A DNA stretch of 64,000 nucleotides from Scalesia atractyloides (lineage: Eukaryota; Streptophyta; Magnoliopsida; Asterales; Asteraceae): NCBI GenBank assembly GCA_947069175.1, contig CAMTDV010000013.1, forward strand, positions 28,089,857-28,153,856, read 5' to 3'. Under the pieces are notes generated by a model. It worked only from the letters and a program-made list of their open reading frames with translations. It was not told the origin of the DNA and searched no databases. Numbering within the stretch: position 1 is the first letter of the stretch; the number at the start of each line of letters is the position of its first letter. Below are positions 46,882 through 59,248 of this stretch, one piece after another. The position numbers were made by a program, and so were the translations under genes.

Positions 46882-48582
46882 TCAGTTGGCGGTAACATCA
46901 GATTGCTGCTCAGCTGCAAAAAGGTGTGGATATTTGCTTTTCATTTGGTCCTCTCTTTCCCACGTGAACTCCGGTCCACGCTTAGAGTTCCAACGAACCT
47001 TGACGATCGGTATCTTGCTGTGCCTTCGAGTCTTGATCTCACGGTCCATGATCTCGATAGGTTGTTCCACAAAATGCAGTTGCTCATCCACTTGAATCTC
47101 ATCCAATGGAATGACTAGGGTCTCATCTGATAGACACTTCTTCAGATTGGACACGTGAAAAACGTTGTGAACTCCACTGAGTTCGGCAGGAAGGTCTAAC
47201 TGATAAGCTACGGGCCCGATACGTTTCGAAATCACAAATGGGCCTACGTACCACGGATTTAGTTTGCCTCGTTTCCCAAAACGAACTACACCCTTCCAGG
47301 GTGATACTTTCAGTAGGACGCGGTCACCTACTTGAAATTCGAGCGGTTTGCGTCGTTGATCAGCGTAACTTTTCTGTCAATCCCGTGCCGCTGCCATGCG
47401 GTTTCTGATTTGCACACTTTTTTCAGTAGCCTCAAGTATCAACTCAGGACCTGTGAGTTGACTATCACCGACTTCTGCCCAACAGACCGGTGATTTACAT
47501 TTGCGACCGTACAACGCTTCAAATGGTGCTGCCTGAATACTCGTATGGTAACTGTTGTTATACGAGAATTCCACTAAAGGCAGATGGATTTCCCAACCGT
47601 TCCCGAAGTCTACCACGCATGCCCTAAGCATGTCCTCCAAGGTCTGAATGGTCATTTCACTTTGACCATCCGTCTGAGAGTGGTAAGTTGTGCTCATATC
47701 TAAGCGTGTACCCAACGCTTTCTAAAGTGACCGTCAAAAGTTGGACGTGAAACGAGCATCTCTGTCTGAAATGATGGACGTTGGCACCCTGTGCCGAGAA
47801 ACTACTTCCTTAATGTAGATGCGAGTCAACTTATCCATCTTATCTGTTTCTTTGGTCCCTAGGAAGTGTGCAGACTTAGTTAAACGATCCACGATCACCC
47901 AGATGGTATCGCAACCACCCGGAGTTCGCGGGAGTTTAGTGATAAAGTCCATCGAGATCTGATCCCATTTCCACACTGGGATCTCAGGTTGTTGAAGTAG
48001 CCCTGATGGCTTCTGGTATTCTACCTTTACTTTCGCACAAGTCAAACACTTGCTCACGTAGGTGGCTATATTCGCTTTCATGTTGGGCCACCAGTACGCG
48101 GCTTTAAGGTCTTGATACATCTTATCCGAACCAGGATGGACAGAGTATCGGGATTTGTGAGCTTCGTCCATAACTAGCTTCCTAAGGTTTCTGTAGAGAG
48201 GTACCCATATACGATTCATGAAATACCGGGTACCATTGGGTTTCACTTCCCAATCGCGTTCCATCTTTCCCACAGATTCGGCCTTGATGTTCTCTTCCTT
48301 AACTGCTTCTAGCTGCACGTCGCGTATCTGTTCGGGTAACCCAGAATGAATTGTGAACTGTAGTGCTCGTACCCGACGAGGTTTCAAGTGCTCCTTCCGA
48401 CTGAGGGCATCAGCTACCATGTTAGCTTTACCCGGGTGATATTGAATGGCACATTCATAATCGTTCAGGAGTTCGACCCAGCGACGCTGTCGCATGTTCA
48501 ACTCCTTCTGGTCAAAAATATGTGGAGGCTCTTGTGATCCGTGTAGATTGTGCACTTTGTTCCATATAGGTAGTGTCTCCAA
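46882..48582 (-). pseudogene. pol: Integrase with chromodomain (chromovirus)
   Basis: On minus the zinc-binding HHCC region (H..H before [17 protein letters not shown], then CLTC) is followed by the catalytic core with [10 protein letters not shown] and ISDRDARF, then QTDGQSE (the third acidic residue), [26 protein letters not shown] and HNVFHVSNLKKCL. A C-terminal chromodomain ends VKVRWNSKRGPEFTWERE. Stops interrupt between 47734 and 47716 and at about 47374. Each can be explained by a single C-to-T or G-to-A change. The chromodomain marks it as a chromovirus; such domains target integration to heterochromatin in known members. Confidence 0.9.
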
Positions 48583-49781
48583 ATCTTAAGTGCAAACACA
48601 ACTGCTCCCAATTCCATGTCATGCGTCGCGTAGTTCTTCTCGTGGACCTTCAACTGTCGGGATGCATACGCGATAACCTTATCACGTTGCATGAGCACAC
48701 ATCCCAGTCCCTGAATGGAAGCGTCACAATATACCACAAAATCATTTGTCCCCTCTGGCAAGGACAAAATGGGCGCATGCAAAGCTTCTGTTTCAGTAAT
48801 TGAAATGCTGCTTCCTGTTTATCACCCCAAGCATACTTGGTGCCCTTCTGGGTGAGAGTGGTAAGCGGTTGTGCGATCTTGGAAAATCCCTCGATGAAAC
48901 GTCTGTAGTAACCAGCCAAACCCAAAAATTGGCGGATCTCTGTCGGTGTCCTGGGTGCTTCCCAGTTCTTGATAGCATCGATCTTGGCGGGGTCAACGTG
49001 TATACCCTTTTCATTCACGATATGCCCGAGGAACTGAACTTCCCGAATCTAGAAATCACACTTCGAAAATTTGGCATATAGTTTCTCCTGTTGAAGTAGT
49101 TCCAGCAATAACCGCAGATGCTCAGCATGTTCTTCCTCACCCTTAGAGTAGATGAGTATATCATCGATGAACACGATGACAAACTTGTCGAGATACGGCT
49201 TACACACGCGGTTCATGAGGTCCATGAACATCGCGGGTGCATTGGTGAGACCGAAGGGCATGACCAAGAACTCGTAATGGCCATACCGAGTGCGAAATGT
49301 CGTCTTGGAGATATCCTCCTCCCTGACGCGTAGCTGGTGATAACCGGACCGTAGATCAATCTTGGAGTAGTAGCTTGACCCCTGAAGCTGGTCGAAAAGA
49401 TCGTCGATGCGAGGTAGTGGGTACCGGTTCTTGATGATAACCTTATTGAGTTCCCTGTAGTCGATGTACATGCGAAGTCCCGTCCTTCTTCTTGACAAAA
49501 AGGACCGGAGCTCCCCATGGCGAAGTACTGGGTTGGATAAATCCTTTTTCCAACAATTCCTGAAATTGGGTAGACAGCTCTTGCAGCTTTGCTGGAGCTA
49601 AGCGGTACGGGGCCTTGGCGATAGGAGTCGCATGGCTCACCAATTCGATTTCGAACTCTACTTGTCGATGTGGTGGAAGACCGGGTAACTCCTCTGGAAA
49701 CACATTGGGAAAGTCACGGACGATGGGGATATCTTCAATCCGCTTCTCGTCCTTAGACTGCTCGGTGACCAGTGTGAGCAA
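48498..49781 (-). pseudogene. pol: Reverse transcriptase and RNase H (chromovirus)
   Basis: The linker and RT start are in one frame (49781-49443, [21 protein letters not shown]), then a frameshift near 49480 leads into the RT palm: [52 protein letters not shown] and FIDDILIYS, the catalytic FIDD box. A TAG at about 49051 precedes [11 protein letters not shown]. After another frameshift near 48785 the RNase H reads [38 protein letters not shown] and YTDHKSL; one more frameshift near 48530 joins the integrase frame. Confidence 0.92.
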
Positions 49782-49816
49782 AGCAAAGAGTTCTTCTTCC
49801 GAAGATACTTCTGAGC

Positions 49817-50224
49817 TTACATGTAAGAGATGATGTTCGTGACGACGCCTGCCTTCTCGCCTTGCACCATCAAGACTTCGTCGTTAGAGAGTGGAATACG
49901 GATAGCTTTCTCGAAACAGAGAACTTCAGCTCGGACGTCAGATAGCCAGTCCATTCCGGCTACCACATCAAAACTACCCAGAGTAGTTGTCATCAGATCA
50001 ATGGTAAAGGTGTGACCCGCGAGTTTAAGTTGACAGCCGGTCACTAGATGAGTCACATCTACAGATTTACCATCGGCTAGTTCTATGACGTAAGGGGTCT
50101 CTATGGGTTTAGGTGTGAGATTTAGGTTCTTCCTAAAAGCCTCAGATATAAAAATCTTATCCGCACCCGTATCAGAAAGTACAGTAGCAAAATGAGCGTT
50201 AAGTGGAAACTTACCGGTGACCAC
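49817..50224 (-). pseudogene. pro: Aspartic protease (chromovirus)
   Basis: On minus the active-site motif SDTGADKIFIS follows FATVL, and LGSFDVVAGMDWL is the conserved second motif of Ty3/gypsy proteases. The stretch itself is open, but it is joined to broken neighbours. In other copies of this family it would be part of the gag-pol polyprotein and release capsid and enzymes. Confidence 0.88.
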
Positions 50225-51430
50225 ATTCGAGTCGTTTCTGGCCTCCCCACGGCCTAGCGTGAATGCACGTCCTTTGGCACCTCTTGTGCCACCATTTCCA
50301 TTGTTGCCATTGTGGTTATTTTGTTGTTGTTATTCCCACCATTGTTGTTGTTGTTATTCCCACCATTGTTGTTGTTGCGAAGTTGCGGGCAGTCTCGCTT
50401 GAAATGGGCAGTGCTACCGCACAGATAGCATCCCGGTTATTACCTGCTGCTGTCCCTGGTGCTGGTTCTGATTCTGTCATGACATAATCTCCCCGCGACA
50501 ATCCTTTGTCGCATGTCCTGCTTTGCCACATCGTTGGCAGTGATTTCTGACGCAAGGGCCGTGATGATGGAGGTTACAACGATTACATTGCGGCTTTCGA
50601 CCCGCATAGCCGCTCGAGTTCTGAGTGTTGTTGGCAGACTGATTGTTGTGACCCCGATTGTTGTTGAAGTTGTTGGACCGCTTCTGGTTTCCTTGTTGTG
50701 GCTGGGCTGATGAAGACTGCCGAGCAGGTGAGTCTTCAAATTTCCTTTTGTTGTTAGGGACAATTTCAGTCGCACCCCTAGGTGGCAACTTCCTTTGCCC
50801 CACCGCCTTATCGGTGACTTTATGTGCCAGCCTAATCGTTTGTTGCTCTGTTGTAGGGTTGCTAGACATTACCATGCCCTGGATCTCAGGGACCAGACCC
50901 CAAGATAAAACTCAAGTCGTTTAACGACGGTGTTAGCCAAATCGGGACAAAGGAACACCAGATCATGATGTCTTGCCGTGTACGCTTCAATTTCTGACCC
51001 GACCATCTTGTGGTTCCATAACGCTTGTTCCAATTGCTAAACTCTGTCCCGCGGCCTTGATTAGAGCTTTGAACTCGGTTCAGGCCATTGCGTTCGCCGC
51101 AGCAAGTCCACGCGTTTGGACTTGTGCGTTCCACCAGGTTAATGCCCCATCTTCCAACGTCGAGGCAGCATACTTGACCTTATTAGCTTCGAGGAAATTG
51201 CACATTTCAAAAACCGATTCAGACTTTTCGACCCAACGGACCAGTCCTATGGGTCCTTCAACTCCCGTGAACTTGCTCGGTTTCGCATCCAGGAACATCT
51301 TGTAGGGGTTAAGACCCCCTCCTACTGGTGGGTTAGGAACACCTGCCAGAGCAACATTCACGTGTTGTTGGATTAAAGCGGCCAATTCTTCAGCTGACAT
51401 GTTGAGATTTCCGCGGCGACCGGTTGCCAT
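50225..51430 (-). pseudogene. gag: gag (chromovirus)
   Basis: The ATG at 51430 (MATGRRGNLNMSAEELAALI) opens a capsid with FTGVEGPIGLVRWVE and ALTWWN. A TGA in the ANAMA*TEF context (about 51079) replaces a Trp codon. After frameshifts, 50875-50477 gives a Pro/Gln/Asn-rich nucleocapsid with a Cys/His motif CNRCNLHHHGPC and a CCHC knuckle CQRCGKAGHATKDC. A further knuckle, CYLCGSTAHFKRDC, and an Asn-rich tract follow at about 50440-50320. The type with a CNRC..HH motif plus knuckles is shared with the gag-lineage elements. Confidence 0.88.
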
Positions 51431-51689
51431 TTCAGATCTTCGCAAGACAACACAAACACACACCGATAAGTATATATCCAATATAGTTATCATATTCCAC
51501 ACTTCAATGATCACACAATTTATGTCAACCCAACAAATTAAACAATCAAAAGGAACATTCGATTAAATAAATTGTAATGTCTCACAAAATACCAACCAAA
51601 CATATCAGTTTAATTATAAAATTTCCAAGTTAAAACATAAGTGGAATCAAACAAACTAAAGGAAACAAAACGGAGATTGGCGAGACGAG

Positions 51690-52334
51690 TTAGTCATCTA
51701 TGTCTCCATCTCCCAAGTCACTATCACTGCCGTCTTCCTCTTCAGCGTTTTCAGCTTCAACAGTCGGGTCCTGTTCCGCCTCTTCTTCCTCCGGATGCTC
51801 CTCCGGGTCTTCCTCTGGATCCTCCTCTTCGTCTTCTACCGGCGCTGGAGGGGCCGATGCTGGTACGGGTACTGGGATAGGTGGTGCTTGGTTCTGCTCC
51901 AGTTCATGAATCCTCCAACTGGACTCAAGAACTCTGTCTTCGAGCCAGTTAGCCCTCAGCTGCTCAGCACGAAGGTCCTTAGCTAAAATGCTTCGAACTC
52001 TCTTATTCTCATCTTGCTCTTCCTCGAGCTCTTCAGTTTTGCCAGTCAGCTGACGTATTAGCCATCCATGTGCTTCGATAGTCTCTTGCATTCTCTCCAG
52101 CTGTTCCTATTGTTTCCTTAGCACAGCTCTAAGTAGATCGTCCCCCACTCCTGAAGAGTTAACCGGTTTGATCGGTACAGCGGTGGTTGGACGGGAGGAC
52201 GACTCCCCTCCTAGAGCGAGTCTTTTCCTGGCAGCTGAGCGTGTCTCCACGCCACGAGGTGGTGAGGGTTCGACCATGGGCGCCTTCCCCGGAGCCCTTG
52301 ATTGTCGAGATCTGTCGGATGATGATGATGACAT
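51690..52334 (-). pseudogene. Extra ORF upstream of gag (coiled coil, acidic tail)
   Basis: On minus a frame opens MSSSSSDRSRQSRAPGK at 52334 and, after a single TAG at 52109-52107 in the same phase, runs to 51690. It would be about 214 residues. The N-terminus is Ser/Arg/Pro-rich and basic; the middle (EQLERMQETIEAHGWL to RIHELEQNQ) is a likely coiled coil; a Pro/Val/Ala linker and a very acidic tail (EEEDPEEDPEEHPEEEE type) follow. It lies between PBS and gag, same strand as the element. Extra ORFs in this position are known in Tat/Ogre elements but not usual in chromoviruses. Function is unknown. Confidence 0.6.
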
Positions 52335-52375
52335 AGCCTGCTGGGTTGGTGTAGTTAGTTACGAGCTGCGTATAT

Positions 52376-52407
52376 CACAATATATATATATATATATATA
52401 TATATCA
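52376..52407. repeat. TA microsatellite
   Basis: About 14 TA units lie in the leader of the chromovirus. Confidence 0.9.
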
Positions 52408-52547
52408 CATAGAACAATTGTAGTATAACACATAACAAGATATCACAGTTCGGTGCCAACTAAGTCTCGTATCGTGTAACAGCTATAGTTTAGGTCTACT
52501 TTAAATGCAAACCTGGTTCTCTATAGCTAGAGGCTCTGATACCAATC

Positions 52548-54868
52548 TGTCACACCCTCAATTCCCACTTGCGGAGTATTACTGCGAGGCGTGTGATCAA
52601 ACCAGAATCTTAGACACTAGCAATGTCGAACGACTCTATATGATCTATTTAAACGTTTTCCAAAAACATTTATTGTAAACATGCATAGTCATTTTCAAAG
52701 TTCCAAGGTTTCAAAGTTTAGCGGAAGCATTAGAATAAAGTAACAGGTGCCAACATAAACGCCAAAACCAAAATCCCAAAAATTATCGTAAATAAAGACT
52801 CGATAAAAATGCCTTGATCAAATGCAAAGTGAGTGCACCTAGCACTCCTAGCGTCCTGAGAAACATGCAAAGAAACAAGTGTCAACATTGAAGAAGAGTG
52901 AGTTCACAGGTTTTTATAAGTTCACAAGTTCGGTTTAAAAGATTGTTTTCCCCCGTTATTCCTAACCCGGGATAACGACATAGTTCCATTATTCCTAACC
53001 TGGAATAATAATGTTGGTTCGTAAATGAGTTCAATGTTAACATGTAGGTAGCGAGCCTAAAGTTACGTCACGTAAGAGTTCGCTATCGAAGCTGACTGTT
53101 GTTGCCTCTGTGTGGCCAGGTCTATCACTGACCATGGCGAAAGTTAGGCCAAATTAATCACCCGTTGACCATTCCCAGTCGGCTAGCGCGACTAGCTCGG
53201 GTGGGGCTTGTCGGGCCCAGTAGTACTACTATAATTTCCCCGCAATCTAACCCAATACTAACAATCCGAGAGTTGGTTGAGGACTTCCGTGATAAAGCTA
53301 CTTAGTGACCATAACATACATTAACATTAACTTAGTTACCGAATAGTTAACGGCGTTAATTCCGCATAACGTAAAGATAGAGTTGTAGAGCGTATACATG
53401 TTTCTTCCCCTGTTGTTCAAAACCGGATAAAATAGGGGCCGTGAACTCACCTTAAATTGCTCAGTTAGATAAACGCAAAAGAAGCAAATGATGGAACCGC
53501 TAATCGCGTCCTAACATGTCAACCGATTCAAAGTTAGTGTGTGAACACACTGACACAAAACCCTACGCATAACTAACACACAGTATGGCACACGTAATAA
53601 CCAATTTGAGACCATAATCATGCATGCAAAGTATCAGCATACAAAATAACGACCAAATCAACTTGTCATAAACACAGGATAACTCATACAACACTTAGAT
53701 ACACACAAACGCAAGTTATCATGTTTCAGCTTGTACACTCATAACTAGTCTGTTTTCGAGAATTTTTATAAAATAGTTTCAACATTCCAAAATTTTCAAT
53801 TTTTTTACAAGAGGTGTCAATTAGACTGTATAATTTTGTGTAAGATTATCAAATCCTTAATCTTTACCAATTATTTATAAACATTTATATACTAGGCAGC
53901 AGTCAGAATCGTCGCTTTCTGACTGCAGTCCACGAGAAAAATCATTTAAAAATTATCATTCATCCGATTAACGAAATTCCAGTGGGAGATTTTTGGAAAC
54001 TCCCGTCCCCAAAGTTACTGTACAGATTTCATGACCTAACCCTATACAGACTATGAGATCCGACTCAATAAACAACCCTGCAAATTCTGCAGAATTTACG
54101 CAGCTTCAGCTGCTGCACTAAATGACCTTTTAAAAATAATAAACGACCTCAGAAAAATATGAATCCGGCGCCATTTGAAGCGTTTTTCAAAAACACGTTT
54201 TAGGCTTCAGAAAATCCACTTTTAGATAAATAATGATCAGGTTACAGCCAACTGAAGTTGGCTGTAAATGTCAATCAGCTTACTGTTTTCGACTTTATCG
54301 CATTAGAACATGTGTAAACGGCCATGACGCTTAGTTGTATCGGTTAACAGCAGGTTAACTTGTCAAATATCATCTAATATATCAATATTCATGCAAACCC
54401 TAAGTATATATCATGATCTTTATAGATAAAACGCAGCCTATGATTTTAATACTCAAACATTTCATCACAACCGCAAAGATTCGCATATTCATCCGAATTA
54501 ATCATACACCACAACAGTTTTTCATAATAATATCATACAAGCACATAATCATGATCAAGACTACACAAAACCTAGTGTGAATCGTAATACAATCAACCCT
54601 AACCTTGAAACGATAACAATTAGTGAACCTGGACAAGCTTGGAATCGATCCGAGGGATGTGGGATGCTTGCGCGATCGAGAGGGAGGGGGGGCTGCTGCC
54701 GTCGCACACCTCTAGGGGAGTAGGTTTTAGGGTTGCTATTTTTTTTTAATACCCCATGCATACATACGTATACATAAGGGGCAAGGGGGCGGTTTGGGCT
54801 TGTCCTTGGGCCGCAAGGGAGGGGTGGCGGGTTGGGTTGGGTTCGCAAGGGGGTGTGGGTGGCGGGTT
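52548..54868 (-). repeat. 5' LTR of chromovirus, truncated
   Basis: It matches 43195-46400 without Cassandra, then stops after GGGTGGCGGGTT at 54868. The outer 345 bp or so, with the expected TGTGACATCCC end, are missing and replaced by the unrelated repeat at 54869. Confidence 0.88.
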
Positions 54869-55483
54869 ACGTTTTTGCACCCAGTTTAAAATAATATTAT
54901 GCTTTTGCCCTAGCTCAAAATTATAATTTTGCCCTCAGTTTAAAATTTTGATTTTGCCCCAAGTTCAAAATAAATTTACGGTTTTGTCCCTAGCTTAAAT
55001 TACGATTTTGCCCTTAGTTCAAATTACAGACTGCTGCCTAGCACTCCTCCATTGGTCAGGGTATATTACAATTTTACCCTAAGTTCAAAAGTATGAATTT
55101 GCCCCTGTACAAAATTACGATTTTGCCCCTGTTTCAAATTTACAGTATTGTCATCGTTTTAGCTTTTGGCAAATTACGATTTTAACCCAGTCAAGAAAAA
55201 TATTCTTGCCTTTGGTTCAATTTAGAATATTGCTACCATTTTAGTTTTTTTAGCAAAACTATAGAAGTGTTTTGTTTTAATTGGTTGACTCGATTTAATT
55301 TTGTTTTCATGTCAAGGAGCTGCCTAACACTCGCTCATTAGTCCTGAAAAGTTACAGTTTTGCCTCGAGCTCAAAACTACGGTCTTACCATCATTTTTTT
55401 TAGCAAAATTATTGTAATGTTTTTTTAATTGATTGATAATTATTCGGCCTATCGTCCCGCAAAACGGGCGAAGCATCAACTAG
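54869..55483. repeat. GATTTTGCCC-type degenerate repeat, Helitron-like end
   Basis: Variants of AAAATTACGATTTTGCCC recur at roughly 20-30 bp. The right end, CCCGCAAAACGGG followed 11 bases later by CTAG and then T, resembles the 3' hairpin plus CTRR of Helitrons. No matching 5' TC end was identified and no Rep/helicase is present. Confidence 0.4.
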
Positions 55484-55549
55484 TTCTATATATATGTTAT
55501 GAGTGTCAAAATAATTTCTTTTAAAAATAACACTCACTATATTGTAATA

Positions 55550-56085
55550 ATATTAAGGGTGTTAAATGGTTCGGGTTCGTGGGTAGGTTGACGGGTTCAA
55601 CTCGAATCCAAACCTGAAAATCTTGTCATCTCTATGAACCCGAACACGCCCCGAGTATTAACGGATTGACTTGAACACGACCCGTACAACCCAAATTTTC
55701 AAATTTTTATTTTTTTCTCGCAAATTAATATATTAAAATTAATTTTTATTAAAAAAACACAAACGTATATAATGAAATTGCTTTTTAAATATAAAACTTT
55801 AAGTCAATCTCTCCTTTTTAAGTTATAAAAATGCATAAAATACACACCCAAATAAATTTATACCATAAAATATATTGTAAAAAATATAATATAGTATAAA
55901 TGGGTTAAACGGGTCAACCCGTCAACCCGACCGGGTTGACCCGACCCTGACCCGTTTAGCTAAACGGGTTCGGTGGTTCAACCTGAAACTGACCCGAACT
56001 TATTAAGACAAAACCTAAACCTGCGAATTTCATGTTAGGTTTGTGTCGTGTTTTCGGTTCATATCTGAAATTCCACCCCTAGTCT
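55550..56085. mobile_element. Small non-autonomous element with GGGTT/AACCC arms
   Basis: It begins TAAGGGTGTTAAATGG and ends AATTCCACCCCTAG, short imperfect terminal inverted repeats. The interior has complementary halves such as GGGTTGACGGGTTC and CGGGTCAACCCGTC around an AT-rich middle. It is MITE-like; the superfamily is not clear. Confidence 0.45.
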
Positions 56086-56840
56086 TTATGTGATGAAAAA
56101 TATATATTATAATGTATTTTCAACATTCAAATCTATATTTTGGTAAAACAAAATCATTTTTAAATGTTTTGTTAGATTCATACTCTCTATATATTTTATT
56201 AAGTTTTTTAATCAATCTTCAAGCAATTACAATCTGGCATACTGAAACATATGTTATGAACGTTTTACTTAAATTTTTTAGTAATATTTTATATCCGAAA
56301 TATTTTTCAATACATTATTACTAACTACATGTCGTTGCTTTTCTTGAACACAAGATTTTTCTTTTCTTTAATATTTTGTAAATTAATCAATAAACTTTTG
56401 TTATTTATTTTTAGGAAAAACTTTACTAAATAGTAACCAAATTTTAGAAGTTTTCCTATTAGGTTACTTATAAAAAAAGTTTGTTTCAATTATATCGCTA
56501 AAATTCACTTTGTGTTACAAATCAAAATATTTGACTTATAAATGCCAAGGACTAGAAAATAGCCAAAAAAACTAAAAGTTGCAGAAAAGAATTAAAAATT
56601 TCGAAAAAATTTAAAAATCATGAAACTTTTAAAAATTACGGGTTGCCAATTTTTTGAAACATTTTACCCGCCTGTTTTTTTATATATCATAATAGCACAC
56701 CTAATTATTAGTCACTTTTATTATATTATAATACAGAATTTAGTAAATTATTTTTTTCCTTTCCTACACATAAGAAAGTTTTAATTTCTTATTTCTCCAC
56801 AGGGAAAACCAGATGAAAATTCAGCATGAATATATATATA
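56086..56840. other. AT-rich stretch, no feature recognised
   Basis: Only very AT-rich text and a low-complexity frame (56112-56324) are present, with no domain. Confidence 0.4.
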
Positions 56841-56844
56841 TATA

Positions 56845-57878
56845 TGTTCATGTAAGAAAATATAAAAGTGTGAGAAGCATAAGAAAGATTCTAAAGGGGA
56901 CACATGTCCCTTTTTATTTTGGTAGTTTAAGAGTATAAGCGTAATAACTAATAAAATTTAATAATGGAATGGATATATTCAACCGCTTCTGGAAGTTATT
57001 TTATGGTGTTATTTCATAAAAACAGAAATAACATCCTAACTCGTAAAAACACCACAACATATATAACGAAGGCAAATATCTTCTAAAGAACAGAAATATA
57101 ACAGAAACAACACTCTAACTCATAAAAACACCACATATGTATATGAAGGCATATATCGTATAAAGAACAGAATATACAGAAACAACACACTAACTCATAA
57201 AAACACCATAACATTTTATTGAAGGCATACGTCTCATAAAGAACATAAATATAACAGAAATAACACCCTAAATATATAAACACAGAAATAACACCCTAAC
57301 TCTTTGAAGGCAACAGACCTACTGAAGACACCAGAAACCACAGCAATGCGAGGACCTTTGTCCTCACATTAAATATAACAGGAATAACACCATAAGTCAT
57401 AAAAACACCACAACATGTATATTGAAAGCATACATCTTATGAAGAACAGAAACATAAGAGAAATAACACCATACAATTAAACACCATGGTATGAACATAG
57501 AAAAAACACCATGGACTAAAACATCCAAGCGAGACGTAATTTTTTTCTCTACGTAAGTATAACAATATGGTACTCGTATTAAAGATAAAAAAACACTCGT
57601 TATTATGGTGTATTTAAAAAAAAAGAGTTACGTATAAAAAGTTATTAACGTTTAAAAAAGAAGGGGGAAACTAGCATGTGCATTAATGTTAGTTTTTTTA
57701 ATTAAAAACTGTTAAATTTACCTTTATACCCTTAATTTAGAAAATTAATTAGTTTAATAGTCAACACTATTTACAAGATTGCCATCAATATCTCAATCAT
57801 TAGATTAAATATCTAATGGCTTAGATTCTTTCTTATCCTTCTCACACTTTTATATTTTCTTACAATAACCTCATATAT
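56845..57878. mobile_element. MITE-like element with long TIRs, copy 1
   Basis: The start AAGAAAATATAAAAGTGTGA is the reverse complement of TCACACTTTTATATTTTCTT at the end; pairing extends over about 38 bp (into GAGAAG, ATAAGAAAGA). The inside holds degenerate direct repeats of phrases such as AACTCATAAAAACACCACA and AAGAACAGAAATATAACAGA. No transposase is present. The element lies between TA runs. Confidence 0.75.
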
Positions 57879-57910
57879 ATATTATATAATATATATATAT
57901 ATATATATGT

Positions 57911-58750
57911 AGAGGTTCATGTGAGAAAATTTAAAAGTGGGAGAAGGATAAGAAAGATTATGGAGGTGACATGTGTCCCTTTTTATTTTGGTAGTTTAAG
58001 AGTATAAGTGTAATTTAACTAATAAAATCTAATTATGAAATGAATATATGCAACCGATTTTTAGCAGTTATTATGGGGATTTTCGAATTTGAAATAACAC
58101 CCTAACTCATAAAAACACCACAGCATGTATATTGAAGGCATACATCTTATAAAGAACAGAAATATAACTCATAAAAACACCCTAACTCATAAAAACACCA
58201 CATCATGTATATTGAAGGCATACATCTTATAAAGAACAGAAATACAACAAAAATAACACCATAACTCATAAAAACACCACAACAGTTATATTGAAGTCGC
58301 ACATCTTATAAAGAACACCCTAACATCGAATATAACAGAAATAACACCATAATATAACACCAGTGAATACTTTAATCAGAATCAAAAAAGAAATAACACC
58401 CTAAATATATAAAAACAGAAATAACTTTACATAAGTATATCAATATGGTACTCATATTAAAGATAAAAACACTCGTTATTATGGTGTAATTTAAAAAAAA
58501 GAGTTACGTATAAAAAGTTATTGATGTTTAAAAAAGAAGGGGGGAACTTTGCATGTGTATTAATGTTAGTTTCTTAATTTAAAAATATTAAATTTACCTT
58601 TATAACCTTAATCTAGAAAATTAGTTAGTTTGATAGTCAACACTATTTACATAATTGCCACTATGATCTCAACCATTAGATTAATATCTAATGGTTTAGA
58701 TTCTTTCTTATTCTTCTCACACTTTTAAATTTTCTCATAATAATCTCACC
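57911..58750. mobile_element. MITE-like element with long TIRs, copy 2
   Basis: This is the same family as copy 1, adjacent and co-oriented, shorter by about 190 bp because it has fewer internal repeats. TIRs start GAGGTTCATGTGAGAAAATT. Both copies carry GACAYRTGTCCC-type text after the left TIR. Confidence 0.75.
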
Positions 58751-59248
58751 ATATATATATATATAATCCTGCTATCTCTTCATTATTTCAACAACTTCAC
58801 ACTAACCAGTAGGGTGTTGATGTCAAAATTCTCTGTGTTTACAGACAGTGACGGTGGTTGGTTGTGTTTGGGGTGGTGGGAGGGTGGTACGACAGTAGGG
58901 TTCTTTGATTTTAGAAGGACGGCAAAGTTATTAAAGTATTTAATCTGATCCAAATTTTTTTTTCTTTTTTGTTTAAAAATAATAAACTAATCTACATATG
59001 ATAGTTTACTTACTATTCAGGAAAATTATATATGATTAGAACATAAATAAACTTTAATGACTTAATTGGAAAAAAACAATTTATCAGTGACCTAATTAGA
59101 ACGCTCCTAAAACCTGATTACTATTCTGTGAAATATTCAGGAAAGTCATTTTTATGGCACGCAACTTTGTATATTTGTTTTTTCAAAGTGTTTTATTTCG
59201 TTAATCATATGCAACCATGTGACACATAGGGATAATGCTTTAGAGAAT
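58751..59248. other. Non-coding, no feature recognised
   Basis: AT-rich; a GGTGG-rich patch is at about 58850-58890. The last five bases, AGAAT, should be the target duplication of the next element. Confidence 0.4.

Larger units (their letters stand above)
43195..54868 (-). mobile_element. Decayed chromovirus (Ty3/gypsy, Tekay-like)
   Basis: 3' LTR is 43195-46735 (including the Cassandra insertion), internal 46736-52547 and 5' LTR 52548-54868, truncated. The PBS core is at 52533-52544 (minus) and the polypurine region adjoins 46735 (GGGACGAAAATTC...GGGGAT on minus). Domain order is extra ORF, gag, protease, RT, RNase H, integrase, chromodomain. Multiple stops and frameshifts make it inactive. 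LTRs differ by many substitutions and indels, so the insertion is not recent. Confidence 0.9.

Noticed and set aside
51641..51986. Plus-strand frames opposite the acidic tail (Ser- or Leu-rich)
   Set aside because: They are shadows of the biased acidic coding strand of the extra ORF.
57083..57283. Minus-strand Cys/Tyr-rich frame
   Set aside because: It is produced by the internal repeats of the MITE-like element.
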